Part shown: piece after piece, positions 16,592 to 25,157 of the stretch | Position numbering within the stretch: the stretch's first letter is position 1 | Layout of the letters: each line of letters starts with the position of its first letter | Assembly: GCA_012838305.1 (NCBI GenBank) | Contig: DUPN01000101.1 | Coordinates: 1-48,023 of the forward strand | From: Bacillota bacterium | GTDB taxonomy: Bacteria > Bacillota > Limnochordia > Darwinibacteriales > Darwinibacteriaceae | Reading direction: 5' to 3' | DNA: 48,023 nucleotides | Program-made: the position numbers and the translations under genes | The notes under the pieces: generated by a model | Told to the model about the DNA's origin: nothing | The model's database searches: none | Seen by the model: the letters and a program-made list of their open reading frames with translations, nothing else

Positions 16592-16633
16592 AAGACCGAG
16601 TTGAGGTGGTACTATGCTGCTCGGTCTTTTTTT
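16592..16633 (+). terminator. Terminator-shaped hairpin enclosing the ytfI start site
   Basis: AAGACCGAG (16592-16600) pairs perfectly with CTCGGTCTT (16620-16628), followed by a T-run to 16633. The 19-base loop contains the GAGGTGG ribosome site and the ATG (16614) of ytfI, and the 3' arm plus U-tract are codons 3-7. It could terminate scpAB transcripts, hide the ytfI start, or both. Confidence 0.7.
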
Positions 16634-17156
16634 CCTGTTTATGCTTGGACTCCTTTTGATCGTCTTTTCCGTGGAGTTTCGCCTGGTGACAAAGGGACTG
16701 GTAATCACGCCCCAGATCAAGTTCGGGGTTGGTCCTTTTCGGGTGGCCTTTCCCCAAAGGCTCCTGGCGAAAATGAGTCAGAGGATCCGCAGGCGCAGTT
16801 TCGCAAACACCGAGGCAGTCTGGCGCGGAACCAAGATGGCATGGCGTCTTTCTAACAGTTTTTTACAAAAAATTGATCTCCTGCACCTGGAGGTACTAAT
16901 TGGTCTTGGCGATCCCTTCTGGACAGCCCTGGGTGTAGGGAGCGTGTGGACGGTCCTTGGACCTATACTTACAGGTCTTCGTGCTGGCAACAGGCTGGAT
17001 AAGGCCGTGGATGTCCAGGTGCTTCCCGACTACGGCGACCCCAGCGTCCAGGTAGACCTGCACTGCATATTCCGCTTTCGACTTGGTCAGATTATAGTTA
17101 ACGAGCTACTAAGAGCAAGACCTGATTTTCTGGCAAAGGAGCGGAGTTATGAATGA
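16614..17156 (+). CDS. ytfI: DUF2953 family protein (YtfI-like)
   Basis: 180 aa. An N-terminal hydrophobic segment (MLLGLFFLFMLGLLLIVFSV) acts as anchor or signal. The body is a soluble beta-rich domain with the family pattern LHLEVLIGLGDPFWTALGVG and VQVLPDYGDPSVQVDLHC, ending in a second short hydrophobic stretch. DUF2953 proteins sit next to ytfJ in spore formers, but no activity has been established. The ATG has GAGGTGG upstream, enclosed in the loop of a hairpin (16592-16633). It overlaps ytfJ by eight bases. Assignment rests on order and length more than on strong motifs. Confidence 0.82.
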   Translation: MLLGLFFLFMLGLLLIVFSVEFRLVTKGLVITPQIKFGVGPFRVAFPQRLLAKMSQRIRRRSFANTEAVWRGTKMAWRLSNSFLQKIDLLHLEVLIGLGDPFWTALGVGSVWTVLGPILTGLRAGNRLDKAVDVQVLPDYGDPSVQVDLHCIFRFRLGQIIVNELLRARPDFLAKERSYE

Positions 17157-17568
17157 CCAACAGCATCCTATAGAGGGACTCATGAAGACTGCTATGGAGA
17201 GTTTGAAGACCATGGTGGATGTAAATACCATATTGGGTGACCCTGTCGAAACACCCGATGGAGCCGTGATCGTTCCCGTTAGTCGCGTCAGCTTTGGCTT
17301 TGCTGCTGGCGGCAGCGAGTTCGCCGGAGCCAACCCCAAGAGTTCAGAGGCCAAACACCCCTTTGGCGGGGGCAGTGGAGCCGGGATCTCCTTGAACCCT
17401 GTGGCTTTCTTGGTGGTAAGCCGAGAGAATGTTCGTCTCTTACCTGTCAACCAAAATGCCATCTACGATCGTCTAATTGACGCAGTACCTCAGTTTATTG
17501 ACCAGATTCAAGGTATGGTCCAAGGGCGCAGCTCCAACGGGGTTCTGCGTACAACGTACAAGGTATAA
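17149..17568 (+). CDS. ytfJ: GerW family sporulation protein YtfJ
   Basis: 139 aa. YtfJ/GerW is a spore protein whose Bacillus homologue affects germination through particular nutrient receptors. Typical parts: HPIEGLMKTAMESLKTMVDV at the N terminus, the TILGDPVETPDGAVIVPVS block, the glycine-rich stretch after KSSEAKHPFGGG, and SLNPVAFLVVSRENVRLLPV. The ATG is inside the end of ytfI, with GGAG upstream. A strong terminator follows, which ends the M50-scpAB-ytfIJ operon. Confidence 0.95.
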   Translation: MNDQQHPIEGLMKTAMESLKTMVDVNTILGDPVETPDGAVIVPVSRVSFGFAAGGSEFAGANPKSSEAKHPFGGGSGAGISLNPVAFLVVSRENVRLLPVNQNAIYDRLIDAVPQFIDQIQGMVQGRSSNGVLRTTYKV

Positions 17569-17586
17569 GCAAGGCGGTGAGAAATG

Positions 17587-17632
17587 GGATTCCTGCTCAG
17601 AGTAGACCTCTTGGGCCGGAGTCCTCTTTTTT
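17587..17632 (+). terminator. Rho-independent terminator after ytfJ
   Basis: GGATTCCTGCTC (17587-17598) pairs with GGGCCGGAGTCC (17613-17624) with one mismatch and two G-U pairs; a T-run at 17627-17632 follows. Confidence 0.75.
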
Positions 17633-17633
17633 C

Positions 17634-17662
17634 TTGCGATTTATGCCAAAGTTGGGTATCAT
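17634..17662 (+). promoter_or_regulatory. Sigma-A-type promoter for the rluB operon
   Basis: TTGCGA (17634-17639) and TATCAT (17657-17662) are separated by exactly 17 bases, matching the consensus at 4/6 and 5/6 positions. It lies right after the ytfJ terminator and 22 bases before rluB. Confidence 0.65.
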
Positions 17663-17684
17663 GGGACTGAAAGGGGCATGAGCT

Positions 17685-18404
17685 GTGGAAGAACGACTGC
17701 AGAAGGTGATGGCCCACAGGGGAATTGGTTCGCGACGGCATTGCGAAGAGATGATCCGGGACGGTAGGGTTCAAGTAAACGGTGAGCTGGCTGGGCTGGG
17801 TCAGAAAGTGGACCCAGCGACCGATAAGATTGTGGTGGACGGCAAACCCCTAGGTCCTGGAGAAACCCTGCGCTATTTTGTCCTGAATAAACCCTATGGC
17901 TATATTACCACCAGCAAAGACCAGTTTGGCCGCAAGAGTGTCCTTGACTTGCTGCCTCCGGTCAAAGAGCGAGTGTACCCAGTTGGTCGCCTGGATTACG
18001 ATTCGGAAGGCCTTGTTTTTTTGACCAACGATGGAGATCTGGCTTACCGCTTGACGCACCCAAGCTATGAGGTGCCCAAGACCTATATTGTAGCTGTGGA
18101 AGGAAACATCACAATGGATGCAGTATATCGCCTGCGAACGGGAGTGATTCTCGAGGACGGGCGCACCTCTCCTGCCGAGGTTAATGTGTTGAAACCCGTT
18201 TCCACCGGGTCTGTGCTGCAGATGACTATCAGAGAAGGACGCAACCGACAGCTGCGGAGAATGTGTGAAAAGCTAGGGTTCAATGTGGTACGTCTGCGCC
18301 GGACCAAAATCGGTCCTTTGTCCTTAGGCAAACTCCCGCTGGGTGCAGCGAGAAGGCTGACTTTCCAGGAAATAAACGACCTTTATCGGGCGGTGGGTCT
18401 ATGA
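17685..18404 (+). CDS. rluB: RluB-type 23S rRNA pseudouridine synthase
   Basis: 239 aa. An S4-like RNA-binding domain at the N terminus (ERLQKVMAHRGIGSRRHCEE, GRVQVNGE) is followed by the RsuA/RluB catalytic domain. YPVGRLDYDSEGLVFLTNDG contains the catalytic Asp, and IREGRNRQLRRMCEKLGF is the family signature. Relatives isomerise a uridine in helix 89-90 of 23S rRNA. The GTG start follows AAAGGGG. A stop-start overlap of four bases joins it to the flavoprotein gene. Whether it is RluB or a paralogous RsuA-like enzyme cannot be settled by eye, but position after scpAB favours RluB. Confidence 0.93.
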   Translation: MEERLQKVMAHRGIGSRRHCEEMIRDGRVQVNGELAGLGQKVDPATDKIVVDGKPLGPGETLRYFVLNKPYGYITTSKDQFGRKSVLDLLPPVKERVYPVGRLDYDSEGLVFLTNDGDLAYRLTHPSYEVPKTYIVAVEGNITMDAVYRLRTGVILEDGRTSPAEVNVLKPVSTGSVLQMTIREGRNRQLRRMCEKLGFNVVRLRRTKIGPLSLGKLPLGAARRLTFQEINDLYRAVGL

Positions 18405-19657
18405 CCACAAGAGTGGTTGTCATTGGGGCCGGCGCAGCGGGGCTTATGGCGGCGGGTTTTTTGGCCCAGCGTGGGGCGGAGGTGCATGTTCTGGAGAAAA
18501 TGGATCGTGCCGCTCAAAAGGTGCGCATATCGGGAAAAGGACGCTGTAATCTCACCAATGCCATGCCCCTTGAGGATTATATTCGGAACTACCCAGGTAA
18601 TGGCCGCTTTTTGTACAGCGCTCTCCATCGTTTCTCCAACCGGGATTGCGTGAGGTTCTTTAACAAACTCGGTGTGAAGACGAAGGTGGAAAGGGGTCAG
18701 CGCGTGTTTCCCCTGACCGATGACGCCAACCAAGTGGCCAATTACCTTGAGGCTTTCGCCAAAGCCCAGGGAGCGGAGATCCATTATGGTCACAAGGCAC
18801 GTGAAATTGAACGACAATGGGATGACCAAGTTAAGGGCGTCACCTGTGTGTACCAGGGAAGGAGGATCCTTTTTCCTGCGAACGCTGTGGTGATAGCCAC
18901 AGGCGGTCTTAGCTATCCTGGGACAGGCTCTACCGGTGATGGTCTCCTCTTGGCGCAGGCCCTTGGTCATCAAATCATCTCTCCTCGCCCAGCCTTGGTC
19001 CCTCTGCGGGTGGAAGACAAATGGGTGCGGGAACTCTCTGGGCTGAGTCTGCGCAATGTGCGGCTGACAGTCTTCGAGCCCCAAGGGGGAAAGGAAAGCT
19101 TCTTTGGGGAGCTGCTCTTTGCGCATTTTGGTCTGACCGGCCCGATTGTGCTCACAGCCAGTGAACAAGTGGGAATCTGGCTGGACCGCAGTGGAGAGCC
19201 AGTGCGGGCCAGTATTGATCTGAAACCTGCCCTCAGCGAAAAACAACTCGATCTGAGGCTGCTCAGGGACTTGGAGCTCTTTTCCCGTAAACAGTTTCAG
19301 AATGTGTTGGGCCAATTGCTCCCCAAGCGCCTGATTTCTGTTATAATAAATATCTGTGGAATTCCCCCTGACAAGCTTTGTCATCAAATCTCCCGGGACG
19401 AGCGGACGCTTCTGCGCCGCCTCTTGAAAGATTTGCCTATCACGATTTCCGATACCCTTCCGATCACAGCAGCGATTGTCACGGCGGGAGGCGTGGATGT
19501 GAGAGAGGTTGATCCACGGACCATGGAGTCGAAGAAGTGTAAAGGGGTCCATTTCTGCGGTGAAGTCTTGGATGTCCATGGAGTTACCGGTGGCTTCAAC
19601 CTGCAGGCAGCCTTTTCCACAGGGTACTGCGCAGCCCAAGGGGTAGAGCTGCAGTAA
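18401..19657 (+). CDS. HI0933/YtfP-family FAD-dependent oxidoreductase
   Basis: 418 aa. The dinucleotide-binding motif GAGAAGLMAAGFLAQRG is at residues 8-24, followed by SGKGRCNLTN (typical of the family), a VIATGGLSYPGTGSTGDG second FAD motif, LLFAHFGLTGPIVL, and a C-terminal GVDVREVDPRTMESK ... GFNLQAAFSTG block. Family members bind FAD, but the substrate is not established for most; some have been linked to RNA modification. Length and motifs are complete. It overlaps rluB by four bases and is 17 bases ahead of cmk, so it is part of the rluB-cmk-plsC unit. Confidence 0.93.
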   Translation: MTTRVVVIGAGAAGLMAAGFLAQRGAEVHVLEKMDRAAQKVRISGKGRCNLTNAMPLEDYIRNYPGNGRFLYSALHRFSNRDCVRFFNKLGVKTKVERGQRVFPLTDDANQVANYLEAFAKAQGAEIHYGHKAREIERQWDDQVKGVTCVYQGRRILFPANAVVIATGGLSYPGTGSTGDGLLLAQALGHQIISPRPALVPLRVEDKWVRELSGLSLRNVRLTVFEPQGGKESFFGELLFAHFGLTGPIVLTASEQVGIWLDRSGEPVRASIDLKPALSEKQLDLRLLRDLELFSRKQFQNVLGQLLPKRLISVIINICGIPPDKLCHQISRDERTLLRRLLKDLPITISDTLPITAAIVTAGGVDVREVDPRTMESKKCKGVHFCGEVLDVHGVTGGFNLQAAFSTGYCAAQGVELQ

Positions 19658-19674
19658 GAAAGGTGATACAGCGT

Positions 19675-20367
19675 ATGAAGATCGCAGTAGACGGTCCTGC
19701 CGGAGCGGGAAAAAGCACCATAGCACGCTTGATTGCGGAGCGATTAGGTCTCCGCTATTTGGATACCGGTGCCATGTACCGGGCGATTACCCTCGAAGCT
19801 TTAAGGCGGGGCGTTGACACCAACGATGAAGCTGCACTGATGCGAGTGGCTACTTCGGTGGACTTGAATATCAGTTTTCAAGGATCCAGCGGCAATCTTG
19901 TCTATCTTGACGAGGAGGACGTGACCGAATTGATCCGCCAGCCGAACGTCACAGCCCATGTTTCCGCGGTTTCCAGTCACAAGAAGGTGCGGGAGTTTAT
20001 TGTGGCGTTGCAGGAGCAAATTGGCAAGCAGGGTTCGATTGTGATGGATGGGAGGGACATTGGCACTGTGGTCATGCCCGATGCGGACTGGAAATTCTTC
20101 TTGGAGGCTACCGTGGAGGAAAGGGCTAGGCGTCGAAAGATTGAGCTTGAAGCCCAGGGAGTTCCGGTGGATCTCTCGGAGCTCCAAGAGCAGATTCGTC
20201 AGCGGGATCACCGGGATTCCACCCGTGATAACTCGCCTTTACGCAAGGCCAAGGATGCGATCTTGGTTGATACAACATCCTTAAGCATTTCTGAAGTGGT
20301 ACATAGACTGCTGAGCCTGATCAAGGAGGACAGTTCGGATGTACAGGTTTTTCGTTGCCGTCATTAG
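19675..20367 (+). CDS. cmk: Cytidylate kinase
   Basis: 230 aa from the ATG at 19675. AAAGGTG is about ten bases upstream, and the family starts MKIAVDGPAGAGKST, so the GTG at 19663 (inside that ribosome site) is rejected. Cmk phosphorylates CMP and dCMP. The P-loop GPAGAGKST is at residues 7-15, followed by YLDTGAMYRAITLEA, VMDGRDIGTVVMPDADWKFF and RDHRDSTRDNSPL, the lid and CMP-binding parts. It overlaps plsC by 29 bases. The cmk-plsC-ispH/S1 order is conserved in Clostridia. Confidence 0.97.
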   Translation: MKIAVDGPAGAGKSTIARLIAERLGLRYLDTGAMYRAITLEALRRGVDTNDEAALMRVATSVDLNISFQGSSGNLVYLDEEDVTELIRQPNVTAHVSAVSSHKKVREFIVALQEQIGKQGSIVMDGRDIGTVVMPDADWKFFLEATVEERARRRKIELEAQGVPVDLSELQEQIRQRDHRDSTRDNSPLRKAKDAILVDTTSLSISEVVHRLLSLIKEDSSDVQVFRCRH

Positions 20368-20926
20368 GGTTTTGATCCGCATTCTTTGGGGAATAGAAGT
20401 AGAAGGAGTGGACAATATACCACACGGCTCGGGTGCTATCGTGGCTGGCAACCACACCACATGGTTTGATCCTGTGGCCATCGCAGTAGCGATTCCCCGT
20501 CCTGTGCACTTTATGGGGAAAGCTGAACTCTTTAAAGTCCCCATTTTGGGCTGGTTGTTCTCTCGGGTACATGTCTTTCCAGTCCGCAGGGGTCTGGCAG
20601 ATCGCCAAGCGATCCGGACCGCTCAAGAACGAGTGACCCAGGGGCACCTTGTGGGCATGTTTCCTGAGGGTACCCGTAACAAGGAGGGAGATGATCTGCT
20701 CCCACTGCAGGGTGGAGCGGCGTTGATCTCGATTAAGACGGGGGCTCCAGTGATTCCAGTAGTCGTTCCCAGAGTGAGACTGGCTCGTTTGCGCACTCCG
20801 ATTCAGGTTCGAATTGGTGAACCGATCGATCTTGGGGGCCCAAAAAGAGCGTCCAAGTCCGATATCACCACTGGAAATGCAGCGATTTCCGCACAATTTC
20901 GTTCGTTATTAGGCAGGAATAACTAA
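20339..20926 (+). CDS. plsC: 1-acyl-sn-glycerol-3-phosphate acyltransferase
   Basis: 195 aa. PlsC adds the second acyl chain to lysophosphatidic acid at the inner membrane face. The NH(X4)D motif is NHTTWFD at residues 38-44, the substrate-binding FPEGTR is at 108-113, and GAPVIPVVV supplies the fourth block. An N-terminal amphipathic helix (VAVIRVLIRILWGI) explains membrane attachment. CAAGGAGG precedes the ATG, which lies within the cmk 3' end. It makes phosphatidate together with PlsY, encoded 7 kb further on. Confidence 0.96.
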   Translation: MYRFFVAVIRVLIRILWGIEVEGVDNIPHGSGAIVAGNHTTWFDPVAIAVAIPRPVHFMGKAELFKVPILGWLFSRVHVFPVRRGLADRQAIRTAQERVTQGHLVGMFPEGTRNKEGDDLLPLQGGAALISIKTGAPVIPVVVPRVRLARLRTPIQVRIGEPIDLGGPKRASKSDITTGNAAISAQFRSLLGRNN

Positions 20927-21050
20927 GAGGACATAGAAGTACAATCATGGTGAACTTTGGTGGTTACTGTAATCACCCTGGAGTTGGGCTTCTTCCAACA
21001 TCCACTGGTTAGAGTTCATCCGTTCGAGGTATAATAAGGGAGGGGGAAAG

Positions 21051-23345
21051 GTGGAAATTGTATTGGCAGATGGCGCGGGCTTCTGCTTTGGGGTCAAACG
21101 TGCGTTGGATTTGACGGCGAAGACCATCGCGGAAGTAGGCTCGGCCAAACCGATACATACTCTAGGTCCACTTATTCATAACCCCCAGGTTGTAGCCCAG
21201 CTCCAAGAGCAGGGCGTCAATGTCATGGAGCAACCTGGTGATGTGAGTTCAGGAGTAGTCATTGTTCGTTCACATGGTGTTGCACCAAAGGTCATGGAAG
21301 AGCTGAAAGAGCTCAGTTTGGAAGTTGTCGATGCCACTTGTCCTTTCGTGCACAGAGCCATGCGTTGGGCAAAACAGTTAAAAGACGAAGGGTATCAAGT
21401 TATTATTGTTGGGGATCGGCTTCATCCAGAAGTACAAGCTATTTTGGGTTACACTGATGAAACCGCACATGTTGTGAGTACGCCTCAAGAAATCAGGGAG
21501 CTGCCGATAGCAAGTCGCGTCGGTATTATAGCGCAAACCACCCAATCGGTGAGCAACTTCAAAGCATGCGTTGCTGAATTGACTGGGTTGGTAGACGACC
21601 TAAAAGCTTTTGATACCATCTGTACTGCTACCGAACAGCGGCAAACTTCTGCATGGGAATTGGCCGCCCAAGTGGATGTTATGGTTGTTATTGGAGGCCG
21701 GAATAGCGCCAACACAAAAAGGTTGGCAGAATTATGCAAGGAGCAGGGCACGGCAACATATCATATTGAAACACCAGGGGAACTGCAGAGCCAGTGGTTT
21801 ACTGGCATCAAGCGTGCTGGCGTTACGGCCGGAGCTTCTACTCCAGATTGGTTAATTGAGGGGGTACTTACAAGAATGAGCGAATTTACTGAAGAAAAGG
21901 TGGCGCAGGTCACCGAGGAAAAGGTGGCAGAAGCAGCTGAACAAGAGACAACGGATACTCTTGAAGAGCAGGTTGTTCAGGCCGCCGAAGGGGACGTAAC
22001 CGAAGTGACGGAGCCGGATGATGCAGACGCCCCTGAAGAAGCTGTCGAAGCTCTCGAAGAAGAAAGCGAGCAAGAGCAGCAGGAAGAGGAGCAAGTAGAG
22101 CAGGATCAGGAACCAGAGGTTTTAGAAAACGGTGAAGAGGCCAGACTCAGCGAAGACCATATGAGTGAGTACGACGTGAAAATGCCAACAGCTGGAGCTG
22201 TGATCCAAGGTAAAGTCGTACAGATTTCCAATGACGAGGTTCTAGTGGATATCGACTACAAGTCGGAAGGGCGCATTCCCTTAAATGAGCTTAGCTTCAT
22301 TTCCAATGCTAGTCCCGAAGACATTGTGACTGTCGGCGAGGACATCTATGTCAAGGTGCTGAAGGTCGATGACTCTGAAGGCAATGTCCTCTTGTCCAAA
22401 AAACGGGCCGATGCAGATCGGTCGTGGGAAAAACTTGAGAACCTGTTTGAAACAGGGGGAACCCTAACGGCTAAGGTTGTGCAAGTCGTGAAGGGAGGAC
22501 TCTTGGTCAATGTGGGTGTGCGCGGCTTTATTCCAGCCAGCCACGTTTCCCGGGGATTTGAGGATGATCTGCAGAAATATATCGGTCAGACTCTGGAACT
22601 TAAGATCATTGAACTTGATCGAACCAAGAACAATGTGGTCTTTTCACATAAAGTAGTGTTAGAAGAACAATACGCCAAGGCCAAGGCTGAAGCTTTTGCC
22701 AGCCTTCAGGAAGGCGACAAGGTGAAAGGAATTGTTCGCCGTCTTACCGATTTTGGTGCTTTCGTTGATATTGGTAATGGGGTAGAGGGTTTGCTCCATG
22801 TTTCTGAAATGGCCTATAGTCGAGTAAACCATCCTTCTGACGTTGTGTCCGAGGGTGATGAGATTACTGTGATGATTTTAGGTGTCAATCAGGAGCGGGA
22901 GAGAATTTCCCTTGGTCTGAAGCAAACTATTCCCGATCCCTGGTCCACGGTAACCGAACGCTATGAGGTCGGTCAGACCGTCACCGGCGAGGTCACTCGA
23001 GTCGTCGACTTCGGTGCCTTCGTCAAGCTTGAGGACGGTATCGAAGGCTTGGTTCACATTAGTGAGCTTTCCCATAAGCACGTGGCCAAGGCTGAAGATG
23101 TGGTCAAGTCTGGCCAACAAGTGGAGACCAAGATCATTAGTGTGGATGCAGAGGGACGCCGTATTGGGCTGAGTATCAAGGAATTGGAGCCTAAGCCGGC
23201 GCCGGCGCCAAGTGCCGCACCGCCGAGGGCAAAACAGCCCAAGCCGGACCTGACAGAAGGAACCGATAATGAGGAGCTAACCACCAACCTAGGTGCCATG
23301 TTTGGCGACTTGTTCAAGGATACGGACAGCGGGGACGACGAATAA
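21051..23345 (+). CDS. ispH: IspH (HMBPP reductase) fused to ribosomal protein S1
   Basis: 764 aa. Residues 1 to about 275 are IspH, the 4Fe-4S enzyme that ends the MEP isoprenoid pathway. The three cluster cysteines are visible in GAGFCFGVKRA, ATCPFVHRA and FDTICTATEQRQ, and catalytic-site HPEVQAI and SHGVAPK are present. Residues about 276-375 form a very acidic Glu/Asp-rich linker. Four S1 domains follow, starting near 382 (GAVIQGKVVQIS), 466, 553 (GDKVKGIVRRLTDFGAFVDI) and 640 (GQTVTGEVTRVVDFGAFVKL). The GTG start has GGGAGGGGG upstream. A TATAAT at 21030 would leave a leader of only about ten bases. The same fusion is known in many Clostridia. Confidence 0.96.
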   Translation: MEIVLADGAGFCFGVKRALDLTAKTIAEVGSAKPIHTLGPLIHNPQVVAQLQEQGVNVMEQPGDVSSGVVIVRSHGVAPKVMEELKELSLEVVDATCPFVHRAMRWAKQLKDEGYQVIIVGDRLHPEVQAILGYTDETAHVVSTPQEIRELPIASRVGIIAQTTQSVSNFKACVAELTGLVDDLKAFDTICTATEQRQTSAWELAAQVDVMVVIGGRNSANTKRLAELCKEQGTATYHIETPGELQSQWFTGIKRAGVTAGASTPDWLIEGVLTRMSEFTEEKVAQVTEEKVAEAAEQETTDTLEEQVVQAAEGDVTEVTEPDDADAPEEAVEALEEESEQEQQEEEQVEQDQEPEVLENGEEARLSEDHMSEYDVKMPTAGAVIQGKVVQISNDEVLVDIDYKSEGRIPLNELSFISNASPEDIVTVGEDIYVKVLKVDDSEGNVLLSKKRADADRSWEKLENLFETGGTLTAKVVQVVKGGLLVNVGVRGFIPASHVSRGFEDDLQKYIGQTLELKIIELDRTKNNVVFSHKVVLEEQYAKAKAEAFASLQEGDKVKGIVRRLTDFGAFVDIGNGVEGLLHVSEMAYSRVNHPSDVVSEGDEITVMILGVNQERERISLGLKQTIPDPWSTVTERYEVGQTVTGEVTRVVDFGAFVKLEDGIEGLVHISELSHKHVAKAEDVVKSGQQVETKIISVDAEGRRIGLSIKELEPKPAPAPSAAPPRAKQPKPDLTEGTDNEELTTNLGAMFGDLFKDTDSGDDE

Positions 23346-23358
23346 TCAAGCGAAAAGC

Positions 23359-23392
23359 AAATCCTGTAGGCTTCGGTCTACAGGATTTTTTT
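23359..23392 (+). terminator. Rho-independent terminator after ispH-S1
   Basis: AAATCCTGTAG (23359-23369) pairs perfectly with CTACAGGATTT (23378-23388), closed by a C-TTCG-G tetraloop and followed by T residues to 23392. Confidence 0.92.
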
Positions 23393-23457
23393 ATGGATAC
23401 GCCAAGTCCTCCCGGGAACACTAATACCAAGTGTTTCACATATGGGAGGGATCCAGA

Positions 23458-24084
23458 ATGCCGACTGGCACCGCTTTGCTGCTCATTGCTGCGGCACTCA
23501 TCTACTTTGGTGTAGGGCAACGTTTGCTGGATCGGATGCGCCTAACCGATACCCAAGCCCTTGTTGCCATTGCACTCATGATTGGAGGAAGTTTCATCAC
23601 CGTCCCCTTGAGAACCGGACGAACAAGTATCAGCTTCAATATCGGAGGTGGGCTGATTCCCCTTGGTTTGGTGGTCTATCTCCTGATCAAGGCGGATACG
23701 GCCAAAGAGAGGATTCGTTCTCTCGTTGCAGCCCTGATCACAGGCGGCGTTGTCTATGGAGTAAGCCAGTTGACGGACTTTGATCCGTCCAGTCCCGGGC
23801 TTCTGATCGATCCCTTGTGGCTGTTTAGTCTGGTGGCGGGGATTGTGGGCTACTTATCCGGGCGATCTCGCCGAGCCTCGTTCATAGCGGGGGTTTTAGG
23901 CCTGTTTACCGTGGACCTGATTCATCTCTTTCAGGCTTTGGCCGGGAATATGGCCACGCGGGTGGTCTTGGGCGGAGCAGGTGTCTTTGATGCTATGATC
24001 GTGGCCGGATTGATCGCCATCGGTTTGGCCGAGTTTGTGGGCGAAACGAGAGAACGTATTGAAGGAGGTGGCGAAGGGCTATGA
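23458..24084 (+). CDS. DUF1614 family membrane protein
   Basis: 208 aa from the ATG at 23458, preceded by GGGAGGG; a GTG at 23431 upstream of that site is rejected. Six or seven hydrophobic segments are visible, with a GGGLIPLGLVVYLLIKAD stretch and LSGRSRRASFIAGVLG near the C terminus. DUF1614 proteins are found in spore formers beside spoIIP and the YIEGIA genes. No function is assigned. It overlaps spoIIP by four bases and leads an operon of DUF1614, spoIIP, YIEGIA and its partner. Confidence 0.85.
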   Translation: MPTGTALLLIAAALIYFGVGQRLLDRMRLTDTQALVAIALMIGGSFITVPLRTGRTSISFNIGGGLIPLGLVVYLLIKADTAKERIRSLVAALITGGVVYGVSQLTDFDPSSPGLLIDPLWLFSLVAGIVGYLSGRSRRASFIAGVLGLFTVDLIHLFQALAGNMATRVVLGGAGVFDAMIVAGLIAIGLAEFVGETRERIEGGGEGL

Positions 24085-25157
24085 GAGTGCGTCTGGTTCG
24101 GATGGCGCTAGTCTTGATCACTCTGTGTGCGTGGGCCACGTCCCTTGCTCAGGCAGATGAAAGAACCGATTTGGGTTACTTTATCCTTAGGGACGACACC
24201 GGTACGGTCATTACCATGACGGGGAGGGAACTCGACCCAGGAGATCACTATATCGCCTCTGACAATAGGCTCTTTGAGGTGGTGGAAACGGAAGGCGACA
24301 CGGTGCGCGTCCGCTACCTGGAAACGATCGAGCTGCCGCAGGTTACGGCAGAGCTCCTCGGGGCTGAGGTGGGCAAGTCAGAGGAAAATCAAGGGGTGGT
24401 AGGTATTTACCACACCCATAATGCGGAGTCCTATGTGCCGTCCAGCGGTACAGAATCAAAGGATGATGGACGGGGTGACATACTCCAGGTGGGCAAGGCG
24501 CTGGCATCGGCCATGGAGGAGATGGGAATCACCGTGTACTGGACAGACAACAGCCATATCCCCCACGACGGGCAGGCTTATGTGCGTTCTCGCCGTACCG
24601 CCGCTGAACTCCTGCAGAAAAACCCGGATACTCTGATCGATGTCCATCGTGATGCCACACCACCGGAAGTATATGAAACGGAAGTCGAAGGTAGACCCGC
24701 AACCAAGGTGCGCCTGGTCGTGGGACGACAAAATCAGAATCGCTGGGCCAACCTGGAGTATGCCAAACGGATCAAAGCAGTGGCAGATGAAATGTATCCG
24801 GATCTGGTGGAAGGGATTTTTGATGCCCGGGGCAATTACAATCAGGATTTGGGACCAAAGACGATTCTTCTGGAGTTTGGAGCCCACACAACAAGCCTCG
24901 AACAGGCCCAGACGGCGGCGGAGTACTTCGCCAAGGTGATTCCGGCAGCCGCAGGTTTGACTGCTGCCACCAAGGGCGCAGCCGACCAGCAGATCGGGGG
25001 AGGAGCCGCCCGTGCCCTGCTTTGGATGTTAGTCGCCGTAGCGGTCGTGGTTGTAGCCTTCCTTCTCATTAGCCGGGGAAAGATCGGTTCCCTGGGGGGC
25101 TTTTTCCGGAGAGAGGCCGGCTTGGGCGGCCGGGATGATGAGGATGATCAGAGATGA
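24081..25157 (+). CDS. spoIIP: Stage II sporulation protein P
   Basis: 358 aa. SpoIIP is the amidase/endopeptidase of the SpoIIDMP machine that remodels septal peptidoglycan during engulfment. A signal-anchor (LVLITLCAWATSLAQA) is followed by the catalytic block GIYHTHNAESYVPSSG near residue 111. Then come LIDVHRDATP (near 187), VGRQNQNRW, and LLEFGAHTTSLEQAQ (near 270), matching the zinc-amidase family. An unusual C-terminal extension has a second helix (LLWMLVAVAVVVVAFLLISR) and a charged tail. It overlaps both neighbours by four bases. Its position ahead of YIEGIA is conserved in Clostridia. Confidence 0.94.
   Translation: MRVRLVRMALVLITLCAWATSLAQADERTDLGYFILRDDTGTVITMTGRELDPGDHYIASDNRLFEVVETEGDTVRVRYLETIELPQVTAELLGAEVGKSEENQGVVGIYHTHNAESYVPSSGTESKDDGRGDILQVGKALASAMEEMGITVYWTDNSHIPHDGQAYVRSRRTAAELLQKNPDTLIDVHRDATPPEVYETEVEGRPATKVRLVVGRQNQNRWANLEYAKRIKAVADEMYPDLVEGIFDARGNYNQDLGPKTILLEFGAHTTSLEQAQTAAEYFAKVIPAAAGLTAATKGAADQQIGGGAARALLWMLVAVAVVVVAFLLISRGKIGSLGGFFRREAGLGGRDDEDDQR

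Noticed and set aside
18383-19726. A 447-codon minus-strand open frame
   Set aside because: It is antisense to the well-supported HI0933-type flavoprotein (18401-19657), has no ribosome site and no recognisable domain.
21030-21035. TATAAT just upstream of ispH-S1
   Set aside because: The -35 region is poor (TGGTTA or GGTTAG), and the transcript would begin about ten bases before the start codon, cutting into the ribosome site. It is probably fortuitous or weak.
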